Assembly: GCA_030248295.1 (NCBI GenBank)
Contig: JASANH010000647.1
Span: forward strand, 992,001 to 1,056,000
DNA length: 64,000 bases
Source of the DNA: Mesodorylaimus sp. YZB2_4
Lineage: Eukaryota > Nematoda > Enoplea > Dorylaimida > Dorylaimidae
Reading direction: 5' to 3'
Shown here piece after piece: positions 13,363 through 25,359 of this stretch. The notes under the pieces were generated by a model. It was not told the origin of the DNA. It saw only the letters and a program-made list of their open reading frames with translations, and searched no databases. Position 1 is the stretch's first letter. Every line of letters begins with the position of its first letter. A program made the position numbers and the translations under genes.

Positions 13363-16025
13363 ATGACAAGTCGTGATCGAGATTCTTCTGCTCGTCGTAT
13401 CGCTCGTAGCAAACGAAGTCGTTCAATTAGTCGATCTCGTTCTCGCTCTGGTTCTCGATCATTTTCGTCTCGAGGTGCTCAATTTCGTGGACGAGCCGAG
13501 GATGAAGAGGGAAATCCCCATTTTAGTAATTATTATAGAGATCGATTCGGTTCAGAATCGCCGCAAGAATATCAAAATTTGCGAGTGACTAATATCGATC
13601 CCAAAGTTACGAACGATGAATTACGTGAAGCTTTGGAAAAATATCTTGGACGTTACGGTGATTTGAATGTGAAAATAATACGGCAAATGGATCCGCACGA
13701 ACGTATCGCCTACGTTAATTTCGAACGTGTTGGTGACGCTCGTAGTGCAAGGCACGGTTGTTTGCAAAAATTAGTGGATTTATTGGGGCGTCGTTTAACA
13801 GTCGATCCGGCTGGTGTAATCAGGGATCAAGAAGGGCGCTGCGTCAAGGCCACATCTAGTGCTGGTTCGGGGGGACGTTCGCCTCCGTATCCACCGTCCG
13901 TCGGACGAGAGCAACACACTTTGCGCGCCAATTCATCGTATCGATCGGATCGTGATCGCGAGTACATAAGGGTAAGATTTTTATTTTTCTTCTCAATATC
14001 CAACCGAGTGTGTAATGCGAGCCACGAATGCAAATGTTATTAATTTTACATCTGCCTATGTTATGTTCCCTCTTGAGCGAATGGCGTGCGCGAGTAATAG
14101 TCTGCTGCCTTGGCCATGCTCATCTTTATTTCCATAATTAGAAGAGTGTGCCGTGTTGGACTGTCAATATGTCTGGATAAATGAGAAGCTAGGATGACGT
14201 AGCGAGTGGCAGAAAATCATTAATTTCAGGTCCGCTGACGTAAACGACGAAGCTGTTATTATAAGTGAAACACGATACAACTGTGCTAAAACGGGGGTCT
14301 CGCTTGTTTCAGGACGATCGAGGCGACGATTATCATAGAAATTTCCGTGGAAGTAATCATCGTGGTGCTCATGGACCGTCACGTGATCATCGGAATTCTC
14401 GTATCCCGAGCGATAGAACTTCTCGTCGTCCAAACGATTACGGTACAAATCCTGGCGGACGAGGCGATTGGTTTTCGCCTCGAGGACAAGACGATTCAGA
14501 TGAAGAGGCAAATGCCACGCGGACGTTATTTGTGGGTAATTTGCGCATGGACGATACAAAGAACGATCTTCAACGAACATTCAGCAAGTACGGTGTCATT
14601 GAACAAATCGATATTAAGAATCCTCATGATGGCGCCGCCTCGTATGCATTTATACGATTCCAAAACTTGGCCATGGCTCAGGACGCCAGACACAATTTGG
14701 TCGGACATTGTGGTGGTTGGAAAATTGGTTATGGAAAGCCGATGCCTTCGAGACGATTGTGGGTTGGGGGTTTGGGGCCGAATACGTCATTGGCTTGGTT
14801 GGAAAAAGAATTCGACCGATTTGGAGCTATTGAGAAAATTGATTATGTGCGCGGTGAAAATCACGCATATGTCCTATTCGCTAGTGGTGAAGCATCGACT
14901 GAAGCGTACAAGAAAATGAAGGGCATGCAGCTGAAGGACGGCAGCGAGCGACATTTACTGCAGGTAATGTTGACCATATCAGTCGCCTATCATGCGATTG
15001 CACAGGTGTTTTCGGTTTTTTAGGTGGACTACGCCGACAGCAGTATGTACGACGGTGGTGGGGACGAGGATCGTGGACCGTCGAATTTCAGTCACAATGG
15101 TGGACGTTCTCATGCAGCCGAACAAGACATAAGTGATTCAAGGGGTGATAAGAAGACTGGATCGACCGCTAAGCGGTCACTTACCAGCCCGTTGACTTCC
15201 AAGCGCCCAATGACTCCTCCGCAACCGCCTCCTCCCGCTAGTCCGCCATTGAAGCAGAGATCGTCGAAAGGAGCAACTATTTCGAGCACGCGCTCTCCAC
15301 GGACTCCACCGTTGCCTGTACCGACGACTACTGTTTCGCCTCCTCCGCCTGGTTCGCCCTCCGTACAAAAATCTACCGCTGGTGCCGTGCCTGGTGTAAT
15401 CATTTCCGATGGTACAGTGTCTTCGACGACCACCTCTCCACCGACTTCGCTTTGCGAATTATCGGCTCAGAATTTGGACGAATTACATCAGTTACGTTCG
15501 CCTTGTTGGACCGGAGCTTTGGTATTGAAAAAGTCCGCCTACCCTATTCGTTTGTACAAATTAGCTGGCGATGACGATTTGATCGACGCCTATTTGAGAA
15601 ATGAGCGTGGGGAGAGCGTGCAGTTGACGATCACGCAACGCCTAAAATTGGATCAACCGAAACAGGATGATGTGCAAAAATGGTTATCCTCTCCTCCCGA
15701 TCAGCACGCTTTTTTATTAGCGGCAGTTAATACGAACGCGCTAGCGACGCAAGGCAATTTGGCCGATTTACAACCTCGTCCATTAAAATTATTGGTGAAA
15801 TATTTTAAAGAAAAGGACGCGGCTGGTGTTGTTAGTGTGAGTTCGAATCGCCAAACATCGCAGCAAGATCCCTCGCAAGCTCAGCAGCAAAACGGTATTC
15901 TTTATACTTTTCCTCGTTGCCCATTCGCCGATTTACTAACATCAGCGTTGTGCCCGAAATTAGCTGTTATGCAGCAGTGCGGCGATGACTGCTTGTTGGT
16001 GGTTCTTCAGAAATCGACGACCTAA
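13363..16025 (+). CDS. RBM15: RBM15/spenito, SPOC-domain RNA-binding protein
   Basis: RBM15/spenito proteins recruit the m6A methyltransferase complex to RNA and act in splicing and sex determination. Three exons, 13363-13971, 14313-14963 and 15024-16025, join in phase 0 to 753 aa. A serine/arginine-rich N-terminus (residues 1-65) precedes RRM1 (about 69-150). RRM2 begins with RTLFVGNL at about 273, and RRM3 with RRLWVGGLG at about 350, ending across the last junction in LLQVDYAD, as in the family. A proline/serine-rich linker leads to a C-terminal SPOC domain (about 565-753; WTGALVLKKSAYPIRLY opens it and LLVVLQKS closes it). Size and domain order match the small spen paralogue (RBM15/spenito), not the giant Spen/SHARP. 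A 60-bp second intron and a 341-bp first intron are present. The gene appears complete. Confidence 0.93.
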
Positions 16026-18184
16026 TATTGTCTAACGTGCATCCTTTTTTTGGCTTCCCAGATTATTCTATTATACTCGTTCTCCTTTTATGTCTTAGCT
16101 GCTCAATATTAGAGCGAAATTATTTTCGAGTATCTTGCAGCATATGCTCTTACTCAAACTGGTTTTTTACATTTTTCTGCGAAATATGTGTATTTGATCT
16201 GCTTTTTTAGACTGGTTTTGGTTCGCTTGCTCGCATTTGTTACATTAGCGTAGCTTAGTATAAGGATTTTATTGTCAGTATCAGGTTTTCGGGATGCCAG
16301 CGTGCTTGTATCGCTCTTTTTTGTTTCATCTATTATGGTTTTTGTGAAACTTTTTACTGACAGTGCGTATTCTTTATTTCAAAGAAAATGAGATCTATTA
16401 GGAGTACGGTAGGCGTAAGTCTCTGGTGGATGAGGAAAACCAAGGGAGCGGAAACCTGTCGACCGTAGATCAACTGGCTAGTAATTATTAGGATTAGCTG
16501 AGGGAGCGATAGAAGGTGGGATGGGAGGAGGATGGAGTAATTAGCTGAGCAAAAAGAGGACAGGGCAGAAGATTTGTGGAGAGAAGGGGCGGATGGGATG
16601 GCAGACCCTGTTCCGGGGCTAGAATAGTAGGTCCCACATTGCTTAGTAACCCTGACCAGGAGGCCGCACTTCTAATCCGGCTAGGGACGGCTGCAAGTCC
16701 GTCTGACTCTGGGTGACTCGCCTTGTCAAATGGCCGACACCGAACGAGTAGAGAATCAGGCAACTGATCCTCGAACACCAGTCGGGAAGGACCCTTCCTT
16801 CTCGCCCAGTATCATCCTGGGACGCTGGTGCTGGCACATGATGCCCTCGTGTGGAGGTGATCCCAGTGGAGACACACAGAAGAAAACTGCCGTGTGCGCT
16901 GGTCACCTCACGGCCTCGCTTATCGTATCATGACTGCTGGCAGCAATGGCAAAACCGGGTCGAAAGTTACATGGGTAAACTGAAGGGGCACGGGACCCAA
17001 CTCAAAAAATTTCAAAAAAAAGATGATCTTTTTTGGGAGCATTCTGTTCAAGAGAAAGTAGCTCCAAATAAGGATCAGCACCAGATCTTGGTTCCTAGCT
17101 GATGCAGATGTGCAGCAGCAATGATTTCACCTCCAGCACCTCAGACTATCAATCTGCATTCCAGGCTCGTTGAGATATGCTTGACATGTTGAACCAGATA
17201 CATGACCGTCTGTGGCGAGTCCGCGGATCAACTCCCACAGCCAGGCAGAACACGAGTCTGACCCGTGGCATGGCACAAGGCGGCTCTGTCTCCTCTGACT
17301 TTGCAATCTAGTCCCGCGAAATTTCGGCGCTGCCCAAGCAGCTAATGATACATAAAACTTTCGTTTCTATGACTCTTATACATTTCTGCGGGCAGTAGAT
17401 TGCCAAGTCGGAGGACACGAACTTACGATACTGCTGGTTGAGAAAACGATATGCTGTTGAGCAACCGTGATTTTCTTCATATGTATACCGTTAATCCCTT
17501 GATCGGATTTGATATCCCATGACCCCAGAGGTCAATGAAAAGATCAGAATCATAACTTTGTTGACATTTTCTCTGATCGGCACGCCTGCCTTCGTTATTT
17601 TCTCGCGGCGGCTGTCTGAGTGCGCTCACCGACTGGCAAACAGCCATGCTTGCAGTAGGTACTGTATGTATCCCATGCTTTGAATGAAAACTTCGTTGTA
17701 AAAAAGGGGAGCAAGCGTGAAAGTCAGGTAGGCCTCAATAACTGGACATGGGTCATCCGGTGGGTCTTTCTTGCCTTACTGTACCTGCAAGAATGTCAGG
17801 GACTCGTGAACTGTGACCCCATGCTCCTGACCCCATTAAAACATTGGCATCTTAATTTCAATCTCCAACATGACCACCTACTTGGACTCAGTTTATCTGG
17901 AACTTCCCACCGTGTCCGATATCGACTCTGTCATGGCATTGAAGACGATCTCCTCCTTCAGTCAGCAATCGAGGATATATATTTGCTCTTTCCTATATAG
18001 ACACCATTGAAGGTACCAACACTGTATGCCATGCAAATTATTGCAGGTTTTTTAGCAAGATGGCCTAGCCAGACAGGACGTGAGCCCTGAAAAGCCCGAT
18101 CGGATGTCACACTTGATTACATCAGGGGAGTTGTCAAGGATACCAGGCATACACTGTAGGTGCACTGTACAAACATGCTAGAAG
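16026..18184. other. Intergenic with SINE copy
   Basis: This stretch contains the 3' flank of RBM15 (T-rich, 16026-16380), a SINE copy annotated separately and unassigned sequence up to the end of the Ig-like gene. The open frame 17680-18000 (plus) has no family motif and no supporting splice sites. Confidence 0.45.
16637..16830 (+). repeat. SINE family, copy 1 (body)
   Basis: This segment aligns by eye with 59745-59955 and more weakly with 34400-34585. Shared landmarks, in order, are ACCCTGAC, GGAGGCCG / GGAAGGCCG, CTCTGGG, AATGGC, GAGTAGAGAAT, ACTGTCCTC / ACTGATCCTC, CACCAGTCG and CACCCAGTAT / CGCCCAGTAT. The better preserved copy near 59.7 kb shows A-box- and B-box-like sequences, so this is a tRNA-derived SINE body. 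A weak A-box-like sequence near 16460-16480 may mark the head, separated by an insertion. Confidence 0.6.
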
Positions 18185-19839
18185 TCACGCCAGAAAGGAG
18201 TACAGTCTCTCTGCGAGGCTTGGGCAAATCTTTAGGCATGATATCGCAGCCACCAGCAGCCATGGCCAGTCTAAAAAGCACAGGTTGCGTGGGCGGAGTG
18301 AAAACATTGAGTGCTTAGCTTACAGTCAGTGAAAGTATCTCCAGCAGAAACAACGAACACATCACTACTGACATTGTAACTGAACTTGCGGTGAGGACTG
18401 CAAGTCTTGTAGACGAAGGTGGCGTGGCACTGATAATTGCCTGGTTGGTATGCAGTGATGTTCCAAGAGCCCTGGAAAAAGACAGGTCACACAAAGACAT
18501 CCAGCAGGTGGGGCATACGGTACCTGCTCTAAATGACCAGTGCTGGGGGTGGTCCACCACTGCCTAACGTCGAACTCCTTCCCGATAGGACCACTTGGAA
18601 CGCAAGCCAGTGCTCTAGTGACATTTTCGATCATCGCTATTGTCAGTGTGGCACCTCAAGGACATGGCAATGTTCTTGATCAGTCTCGAGTCAACGCATG
18701 GCTTCCTTACCAAAGATAATAACCCTATTCCTGCATCGGAAATACCCGTAGTGGTCACTCAAGTCCAGAAAGTAGACCTGCACACCACTCGTGAATACAT
18801 CAGCGCCCAGTACAAACAAAGTACTGTGTTGACAATTCTGACTTCGTTTAAAAACCAAGTCGCTTTCGCTCGCTCTAAGCCGCATGTGGATAAGATCATT
18901 GAAAAACGGGGTCCCATTCTTGCAACGGAATTCCAGAAATGGTTCGCTCTGATCGACCACAAATGGCTCCTCGTGCATACGACCCCGTCCATTGTAGTGC
19001 AAAGGAGGTTGGTCCACTGCAACATCTAGACTTGGTCTAGTGCAGTATGTGGTCAGTCGCGGCATACTCACCGCGTGGACAATATCTGCTCCCACTCCAC
19101 TGAAACCACACTTTCGAATAACCGTGGTAGATAGCTCTGCACATGTCGCTTTGGTCAGCCGGGCACAACTTTGGACCATCATTGTCCGGACACCATTCAA
19201 GGTCAGGAAGCTTAGAACAAGGAAATACCCCGTTTTTTGACGTGAAGCAGAATTTCATATTGGCATCATCATCGCAATCAGAGCTGTTACTGCAAGCTTC
19301 ACTGCTGTCTGAACCTGAAACAGATGCATGGAGCACGAACCTGCAGACTCATGGAAACTGACCAGTAGAATTTTGGGCACTCACACATTCGATATGCGAT
19401 CTTGATGGAGTGGTCACCCAACAAATGATCATTGAAGTAGCACCGATAATCACCAAACGGAGTTCTATCATTGATGGCTATCTTGAACCGACTGCTCACT
19501 CCCAGCCTGAGATTATGACAAGCAGACACACCCAATATTGACCCTGTCTGGTTGTCCAGCAGTGAGAACTGATCACCATCTCGGCACTCGATATTTTCCC
19601 GCAAGTAGCAGTCCGCCGATATCCTACCACCGTCCACCATCAAGGTGGTCTGGCGTCCATACTGATCAGTCACAACGCTTCTGCTTGTGGGCAGCTCTGT
19701 GGGAACGTACTGACAGCAATGTAGATTGTCCAAAGATGTATTGCTCAGTGTACTTACCCAATTGGTTTCTTGCACCTGGAACTAATGTTAACAAAAAGTA
19801 TTTGAAGTAAAGGCAACTGCAAAACATTCCTTCTTTCAT
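18185..19839 (-). CDS. Unrecognised secreted or anchored Ig-like protein
   Basis: I do not recognise an orthologue. Seven exons join in frame to 432 aa: 19839-19758, 19696-19385, 19314-19072, 19025-18711, 18636-18524, 18471-18324 and 18270-18185. Junction phases are 1,1,1,1,0,1, the pattern expected for shuffled extracellular domains. The ATG at 19839 opens a signal peptide with a hydrophobic core (YFLLTLVPG). Exon 2 holds an Ig-like segment ending in FGDYRCYF. Exon 3 is a cysteine-rich insert with nine cysteines in about 80 residues. Exon 4 ends in HYGYFRC. Exons 5-6 give a third Ig-like unit (ALACVP, RQWW, PGNYQC). The last exon adds a short hydrophobic segment (WPWLLVAAISCLKICPSLA) near the C-terminus, which could be a membrane helix or a GPI-attachment signal. 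The Ig assignment rests on the GxYxC pattern and is tentative; the exon model is well supported by phase. Confidence 0.65.
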
Positions 19840-20342
19840 CCTGACCTCGCGCAGTGACTGGCGGGGGCGAAAGTTTTGCTAAGCTCCAAGAATCACTTTG
19901 ATAAATGACTAGCTTTTGTTACTTTATGTTCTGCTAAGACAAGAAGTGGTCTTGTTCGTTTTAGTGAACACCAAATAGTACCAAGTGAATGATGAATATG
20001 CGTAGGCAGTGTCCAAGCTAGAATATGTTTAGTCCCTGGGAGGGGTACAATTTTTGCATCTGTTCGAATGGGGACTGCGTGGGAGATTGCTGCGGTCATA
20101 AACTAGAAGAAATGAGGTCGCTAGAGGCCATTAGGTGCAGGGACATAACATCGTCAGCTAACAAGTTCAGCGGGGAGGTGCAGACTATGCACCCCATCTC
20201 GTGCAAGTACAATTGAACTTTACCCAGCATCTATCAGTCATCACTAACCACTATAGCCAAGCCAATATGGAGCATCTTGCTTTTGCTTCACCGACTCCTG
20301 GTGTTTCTCTATCCATCTTATCACTTATCACATCTCCAGAAG
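19840..20342. other. Intergenic between two minus-strand genes
   Basis: Half a kilobase between the end of the type I membrane protein gene and the start of the Ig-like gene. No coding exon is seen. It should contain the promoter of the Ig-like gene. Confidence 0.5.
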
Positions 20343-22036
20343 TTAACGAAGGCATTCACTGGAGCAGAAGTAACGCAGATTAGGCCCTTGCCCAGGATCG
20401 CCTCTCTTTTGCAACTTGCATATGATACCAGTGCGCGTTTCGAAGTCGCAATCACAGGCTGGACAAGTGGCCCATTCAATGCGCGACTTGCGTTGGACAA
20501 CAAATCCACCAGGGGTCAGATCCAGGTTCGGGTCATCCACCAGCGGTTCGGCACGGCAGATTTCATTGGCCGCTTCTCTTCGTTGCTCCTCCACGCATTT
20601 TGCCTTTTGCGCTGGCTTTTTGGTATACTTCTTTTTATGACTCTTCGATTTCTTGACTGGTGCAAGTGGTTGGGGTCGTGGGGGCGGGATGATGGTCACT
20701 GGATCGAGGCATTGTTGTTGACGTCTGTATCTCCATCTCAGGATGGCTGGGACTCGACTGCTGCCGCTGAACGAACCCGACTTTCTGTAATAACACCTGC
20801 ATATGACGAAACTGGAGATGAATACGACGAAGGAAGAGAGAGCTGTCAGGACGTCCGTGACCAGGTTTATGGCCGACTTGGAGAAGTAACTGAAAATAAA
20901 ATGCCGGAGAACTTATCAGTGATAAGAAACATGGCATCGATGTCATATGCGTCCGCTCGTTGCTGCTTCTGTTAGCCAGTACCATTTCTCACGTCATCTC
21001 GTACTGGTACACAGGTCACAATGGCCATGACCACGCACCTCTGCGGTGTATAGCCTATTAGGTGCATCGTGGGCTAAACCCTGGTTTCTATGCTCTGATG
21101 CCCTTGCGATTAGTATAGCCGTCCTATTTCTGCCTGTTATCCTGTCACATGTCATGTACTAACTACAGGTACCTTGTGCTCACGCAGGTCACAATGGCCA
21201 TGACCACGCACACTTGCAATGTAAGCCTAGTAGGCGCATCGAGGGCTCAACCCTGGTTTCTATGCTCTCATGACCCTGGGTGTGGCCGCTTCTAGCGCAT
21301 AATACCTATTTCACAGTTTAGACAGTCATGCAAGCCCAGACCGCTGATGCAGCCATTTCTGTACTCACCTTACAGCCAACCGTTTTCTCTCTTCCTCCTC
21401 GCTATCCCTGAGGTCATACTGCTTCTTGGGCAGACGCGTGACTCCTTTCAAGCCCGGCATATTTTGTGCACAAAAGGCGAATGTGACGTCCAAAGTGGCC
21501 GTATCGTCCACGCACGGGCAGTCGGGCACTTGCGAGAGGACAATGGCCAACCTTGTACTGGCTACTTCCAAACGATGGTAAAGCGATCTATGGTCACTGG
21601 CTCCGTAAGCTGCGCGTTCCAGATACCTTCCCGTTCCAAAGATACCCTCGGGCCAATTCTCATCGATTTCCACTCTGCGGACTTTCTTGGTTTGAAACCC
21701 GAGCGTATAATGCTCTCTCAGATCGATCATACATTCCATATGCCATAAACAGCAATCTCCTTGTTTGCATTTCTTACCAGCTTGCATTTGGAAACACCAC
21801 CGGGTGTAGGATTGGTACCAAGGCAGCCATAACTTGAATCGACGAAACCGTTTTGGCCCCAGTGGCGATACAACATGCCCGGCGGCCAGTCGTGCCAGCA
21901 AGGGAACGCTGTTGTTATTCCCGACTCGTGCCGATTTCTGGACAGTCGCTCGTGATTCGTTCGGTTCAGCTGAACAGTAGATGGGGGAATGGCCAATAGC
22001 CAAACAGAGAATAAATAGTACAACGAGCCAGGCCAT
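20343..22036 (-). CDS. Unrecognised single-pass type I membrane protein
   Basis: Two exons, 22036-21369 and 20889-20343, join in phase 2 (donor GTGAGT, acceptor TTTTCAG) into 404 aa. The ATG at 22036 opens a clear signal peptide (MAWLVVLFILCLAIG). The ectodomain of about 200 residues has about ten cysteines, including a cluster (GKKCKQGDCCLW) and CPC, and ends in an acidic/basic patch before the membrane. The second exon supplies one membrane helix (LSSFVVFISSFVICRCYY). The cytoplasmic tail is proline-rich, then lysine-rich (KKSKSHKKKYTKK), with cysteine pairs near the end (CPAC, CSSEC). No family is recognised. The large intron contains a duplicated segment. The gene lies in the same orientation as the Ig-like gene downstream; whether they work together is unknown. 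Confidence 0.65.
21006..21292. repeat. Direct duplication of about 115 bp
   Basis: Two imperfect direct copies, 21006-21120 and 21177-21292, share GGTCACAATGGCCATGACCA and the later block ACCCTGGTTTCTATGCTCT, about 171 bp apart. They lie inside the intron of the type I membrane protein gene. Confidence 0.75.
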
Positions 22037-22288
22037 CGTGCAGTCAGCAAATGTGTTCAATGAGAGACCAGTCGAGTCACCTATTGCTCTCGCCCGACAG
22101 CATTCGCTGCCACGGTGACCGTGTATGACAGAAGGATCCTCAGGGAGGTGTCATAGGCCTCGATCGGCGAACAGTCCAGCTTCACGTCACGGGCGCAGTC
22201 TATTAGAGGAACACCCTAAAGGTTCAGAAACGGGCAGTCCCCCATTCTGTCTGGCAAAGGTGTCGCCACAGTCAAGATCACAGTCGAA

Positions 22289-22807
22289 TCAGGCGGAGCT
22301 CTCAGTCGATATTCTCCAGTTCTCTCTCACCCGTTCCTCTTGCTGATAAATTTTTAATCGCAGTACAAAAACTGCGATAGCCACGGCGAATACAATCAAT
22401 GCAAATATGATCCTTCCCAGGCACTGTCTACGGTACTCGTGCTGGTGTTTGGTGGCCACTGGTCGCCCGTTGGCGAAAGCCCCAAATGCCAATTCCCTCG
22501 TATTCGAAATCGAATTAACCACCACCACCGATTGCTGATGGACTAGTTTGGGTGGCGATTTGGCAGGAGGCTCGTGTTGGGGAGGGGCTGGCGGAAGCTG
22601 AGGCTCAGGGAACTCGTAACATTCGGCCGACCTTGGTGATCTGGGACTCAAAACGCCCATGAAAACTTGTAGTTGCTCTTTGATTTTAGGAATGTTAAAT
22701 TGCACGTTCGTACTGTCACTCGGGGGCATCGGGGACACACTGCTGCTAGGGTACATGGAGGGTGATGGGTCCCTGCTTAGGGAACCAGCAGACCCTGGTC
22801 GAAGCAT
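22289..22807 (-). CDS. Proline/serine-rich single-pass membrane protein
   Basis: An open frame of 172 codons starts at the ATG at 22807. The first 125 residues are rich in proline and serine with no signal peptide, followed by one strong membrane helix near the C-terminus (IIFALIVFAVAIAVFVL), flanked by basic residues on the inner side. It could be a short type II protein ending at the stop near 22289. Alternatively it could be the first exon of a larger type II protein: a plausible donor (GTGAGA, near 22312) sits right after the helix at QQEER. I found no matching downstream exon with certainty, because the next gene on this strand has its own signal peptide. The function is not recognised. 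Confidence 0.5.
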   Translation of the reverse strand: MLRPGSAGSLSRDPSPSMYPSSSVSPMPPSDSTNVQFNIPKIKEQLQVFMGVLSPRSPRSAECYEFPEPQLPPAPPQHEPPAKSPPKLVHQQSVVVVNSISNTRELAFGAFANGRPVATKHQHEYRRQCLGRIIFALIVFAVAIAVFVLRLKIYQQEERVRENWRISTESSA

Positions 22808-23450
22808 GGCTATACGAGCCAGGCACTAATCCACTTTGGCTTCTGATGGGACTGCCCTAGATATGAGACGGACAGACGAAGAGCGTCGGCGTGAACAAGA
22901 GGCAATAATTTCCGTTCTTCGGTTGAGCAAGACTGAAAAGCCATTCGAGTATTCCTACCTCAAACAAGGTCGTCTTGGTAACGAGTGAGGAAATTCGAAT
23001 TACACTCACAAGGATTCGTTACATCCAAGCGAGACGAGAGGAGGGACTAATTTTAGGCATCGTTTTACGCCAATTTCAATGTCCATGTCGAGGGACGACC
23101 ACCTCGCGTGACCATTTCGGCTTTACGAAGACATAATCAGTCATCTTCGAGCACAGGTGAATAACCCGTGATAGACAGCTGACGCACAGGATGCTCAAAA
23201 CACCGGCCTGACCTAAAGTATATTATTCATTTACTGTTCTTATCCTATGAACCACAAAGGCAAGCGAAACCGTTCCAATAGTTCAGGAAACAGTGACATA
23301 CAGTCCTGACATAAAGTCAAACGACATTAAATCATTTCCACTCAGCTCATAGATAGCGCAGGTCTCTGCAAAACCAAACCAGTACTGCACCACATTAACG
23401 CTAAGGCAATCCCTTCTTACATAAAAGCAGTGCATTTCAAAATGCTGCTC
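22808..23450. other. Gap with a weak 41-codon frame
   Basis: A charged open frame of 41 codons on the plus strand (22863-22988; it includes DEERRREQEA) sits behind an AG-ended pyrimidine tract and could be an exon, but there is no family match. From about 23220 the sequence belongs to the zinc-finger repeat unit: it is the 3' flank of the minus gene and aligns with 37990-38190 and 52110-52360. Confidence 0.35.
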
Positions 23451-24446
23451 TCACTGGCCACGATGAATTATGGCGATGTGACTTTTGATAAGCAGCCTAC
23501 GATTTGTACCAAACGGGCACAGCTGGCACTGATATCTGCCACGAAAGCGTACGGCTGTTCAGTCCATTCCTTGAGCTTGACGAGATTCATATTTACAATT
23601 GCCTTCTTGAATTGACGTACCGACCGGCCCTTGTGGCTGCTGCTGACCATTCCTCACATTTACCCGGTCAGCTGATCGCTTCACTCTAGCAGTGCTGCGC
23701 AATTTTGACTGGCCGTCATTCGATGTGCTAAAAACGTTGAATTGCAGAAGAGCATGGAGCGTCGATGTGTATCCTGCGGCAAGTGCATGCGTCCAGAACG
23801 CATTGTGCAGCACATGCTTCCATGGCCATGCGTGTGCTGCACAAGCAAAAGGATTGGCTACGCTATGCCTACTGCAAAATGTGCATACTCTCGTGTGCCA
23901 ATCCTCGCTTGCGAACACCCTCAGCCCCAAGGAAGGGGTAGGCCGCTTTTAAAAGTGTAAGTACTAGGATGGGGAACGAACAGGGTCAACTCCCTGGGCG
24001 TGGTCGTACGCGGGTTCCTCCCCTCCCTTACCCCTACTCCACCCAAACGATAGCGGAGTCAAAGGAAACGAGTGAGATAGCAGTCGCACTACGAATCATT
24101 CTCAGAAACGATTCTGGAATTGTTCTCGAGCATTGATCTCGAGAACCATTCTCCCCTTGAAATCGCACCAGAATGAGGACTGTTCTCAAGTCTTTCCTCG
24201 GCAGAAAAGTCTGCACCTTGGCGCTGATATTTATATGTAATATCCACTTAACTTTCACATCAGACTTTGAATCTGCCGTAGACTTATCTGATAACTCAAT
24301 AAGCAAAGGACTCATGTCACTTAGGGAAGAAAATAGCAAAAGTGGGGCAGAATTACCAAACATAATTAATCCGTCTGAGCTGCTAAGAAATGCCCCTTCG
24401 CCTGTGCGCTATCTGCAGTTGCAGTCTCAAGGGCATGTATCTATTA

Positions 24447-25359
24447 CAGTCAACTCCGCATAATTGCATACCCTCCGGACCAAAATTTTATATGCAATTA
24501 ACCGGTTTATTCCTTTATCCGAAACATCGGATATTTGCATAATATGCATATATGGATGAGTTATTCAATTAAGCGATGAAAGCTAGCTTGGTTTGCTCAA
24601 GCACATTAACTATGCTGAATTCAGTATTTTCGTAAAAACTCTTAATGACCACTACTTTAATCGCATAAGATATCAAACAAAACTCCAAATAAGCAGTGGC
24701 ATGTATGCGAACACCTATTTAGTGATCTTTTGCAAAGTAATATGTGATCGTAGTTTAAATGCTGCTTGTTCCTACGTTCAAAACGTCCTGCTCAATCTCA
24801 TATACTGTAATGCATCGAGACTGGAATTTTCAGGGCTCAAAAAGAATCTTTGCAGAATATGGACAGCATCCAAATCATCAGAAATCGATTTCAGCTTGAC
24901 TCAATCGTTGTTTAGACTTATCAATAACCTCAATTTTTTCATTAAAACTTAAATCCTTGCGGTTTTTCGAACTATGAAGTTAATTGGTCGATGCCGCAAT
25001 GGCAAACGCAAAGATCGACCTTCCAGAAAAGAACTAAAATTGACAATGAATGTTACTACTAAATGACGGCGTCGATTTTCTAATCTCATCTAATCTGAGC
25101 TGAAACCATGGGAAACTGAGAAGGTCGTTATTCGAATATCCGATAACGCTATGGAATTATCCGATGGCAGAATGCGTATGTAGCATATGCGTCGTTCTGT
25201 TAAAGGCTATGCGTTTATCCCATTTATGCATTTATCCGATATTCAATTATGCGAAGATGTTTAACATAGAGGGTATAGGAAAAGAATCGGGACTTAAAAA
25301 TATTATTCAAGAAAGCGATTTATGCGATTATCCGATATGCAATTAAGTGGAGTCGACTG
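24447..25359. mobile_element. pogo/Tc1-like MITE with TA duplication
   Basis: The 913-bp element begins CAGTCAACTCCGCATAATTG and ends with the inverse of CAGTCGACTCCACTTAATTG. It is flanked by TA at 24445-24446 and 25360-25361. The related site in unit 3 (around 55134) is empty and reads straight through with a single TA. Repeated ATCCGATA and GCATAA blocks fill the ends. It encodes no transposase and is therefore non-autonomous. It is inserted in the small ORF of the surrounding element. Confidence 0.85.
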
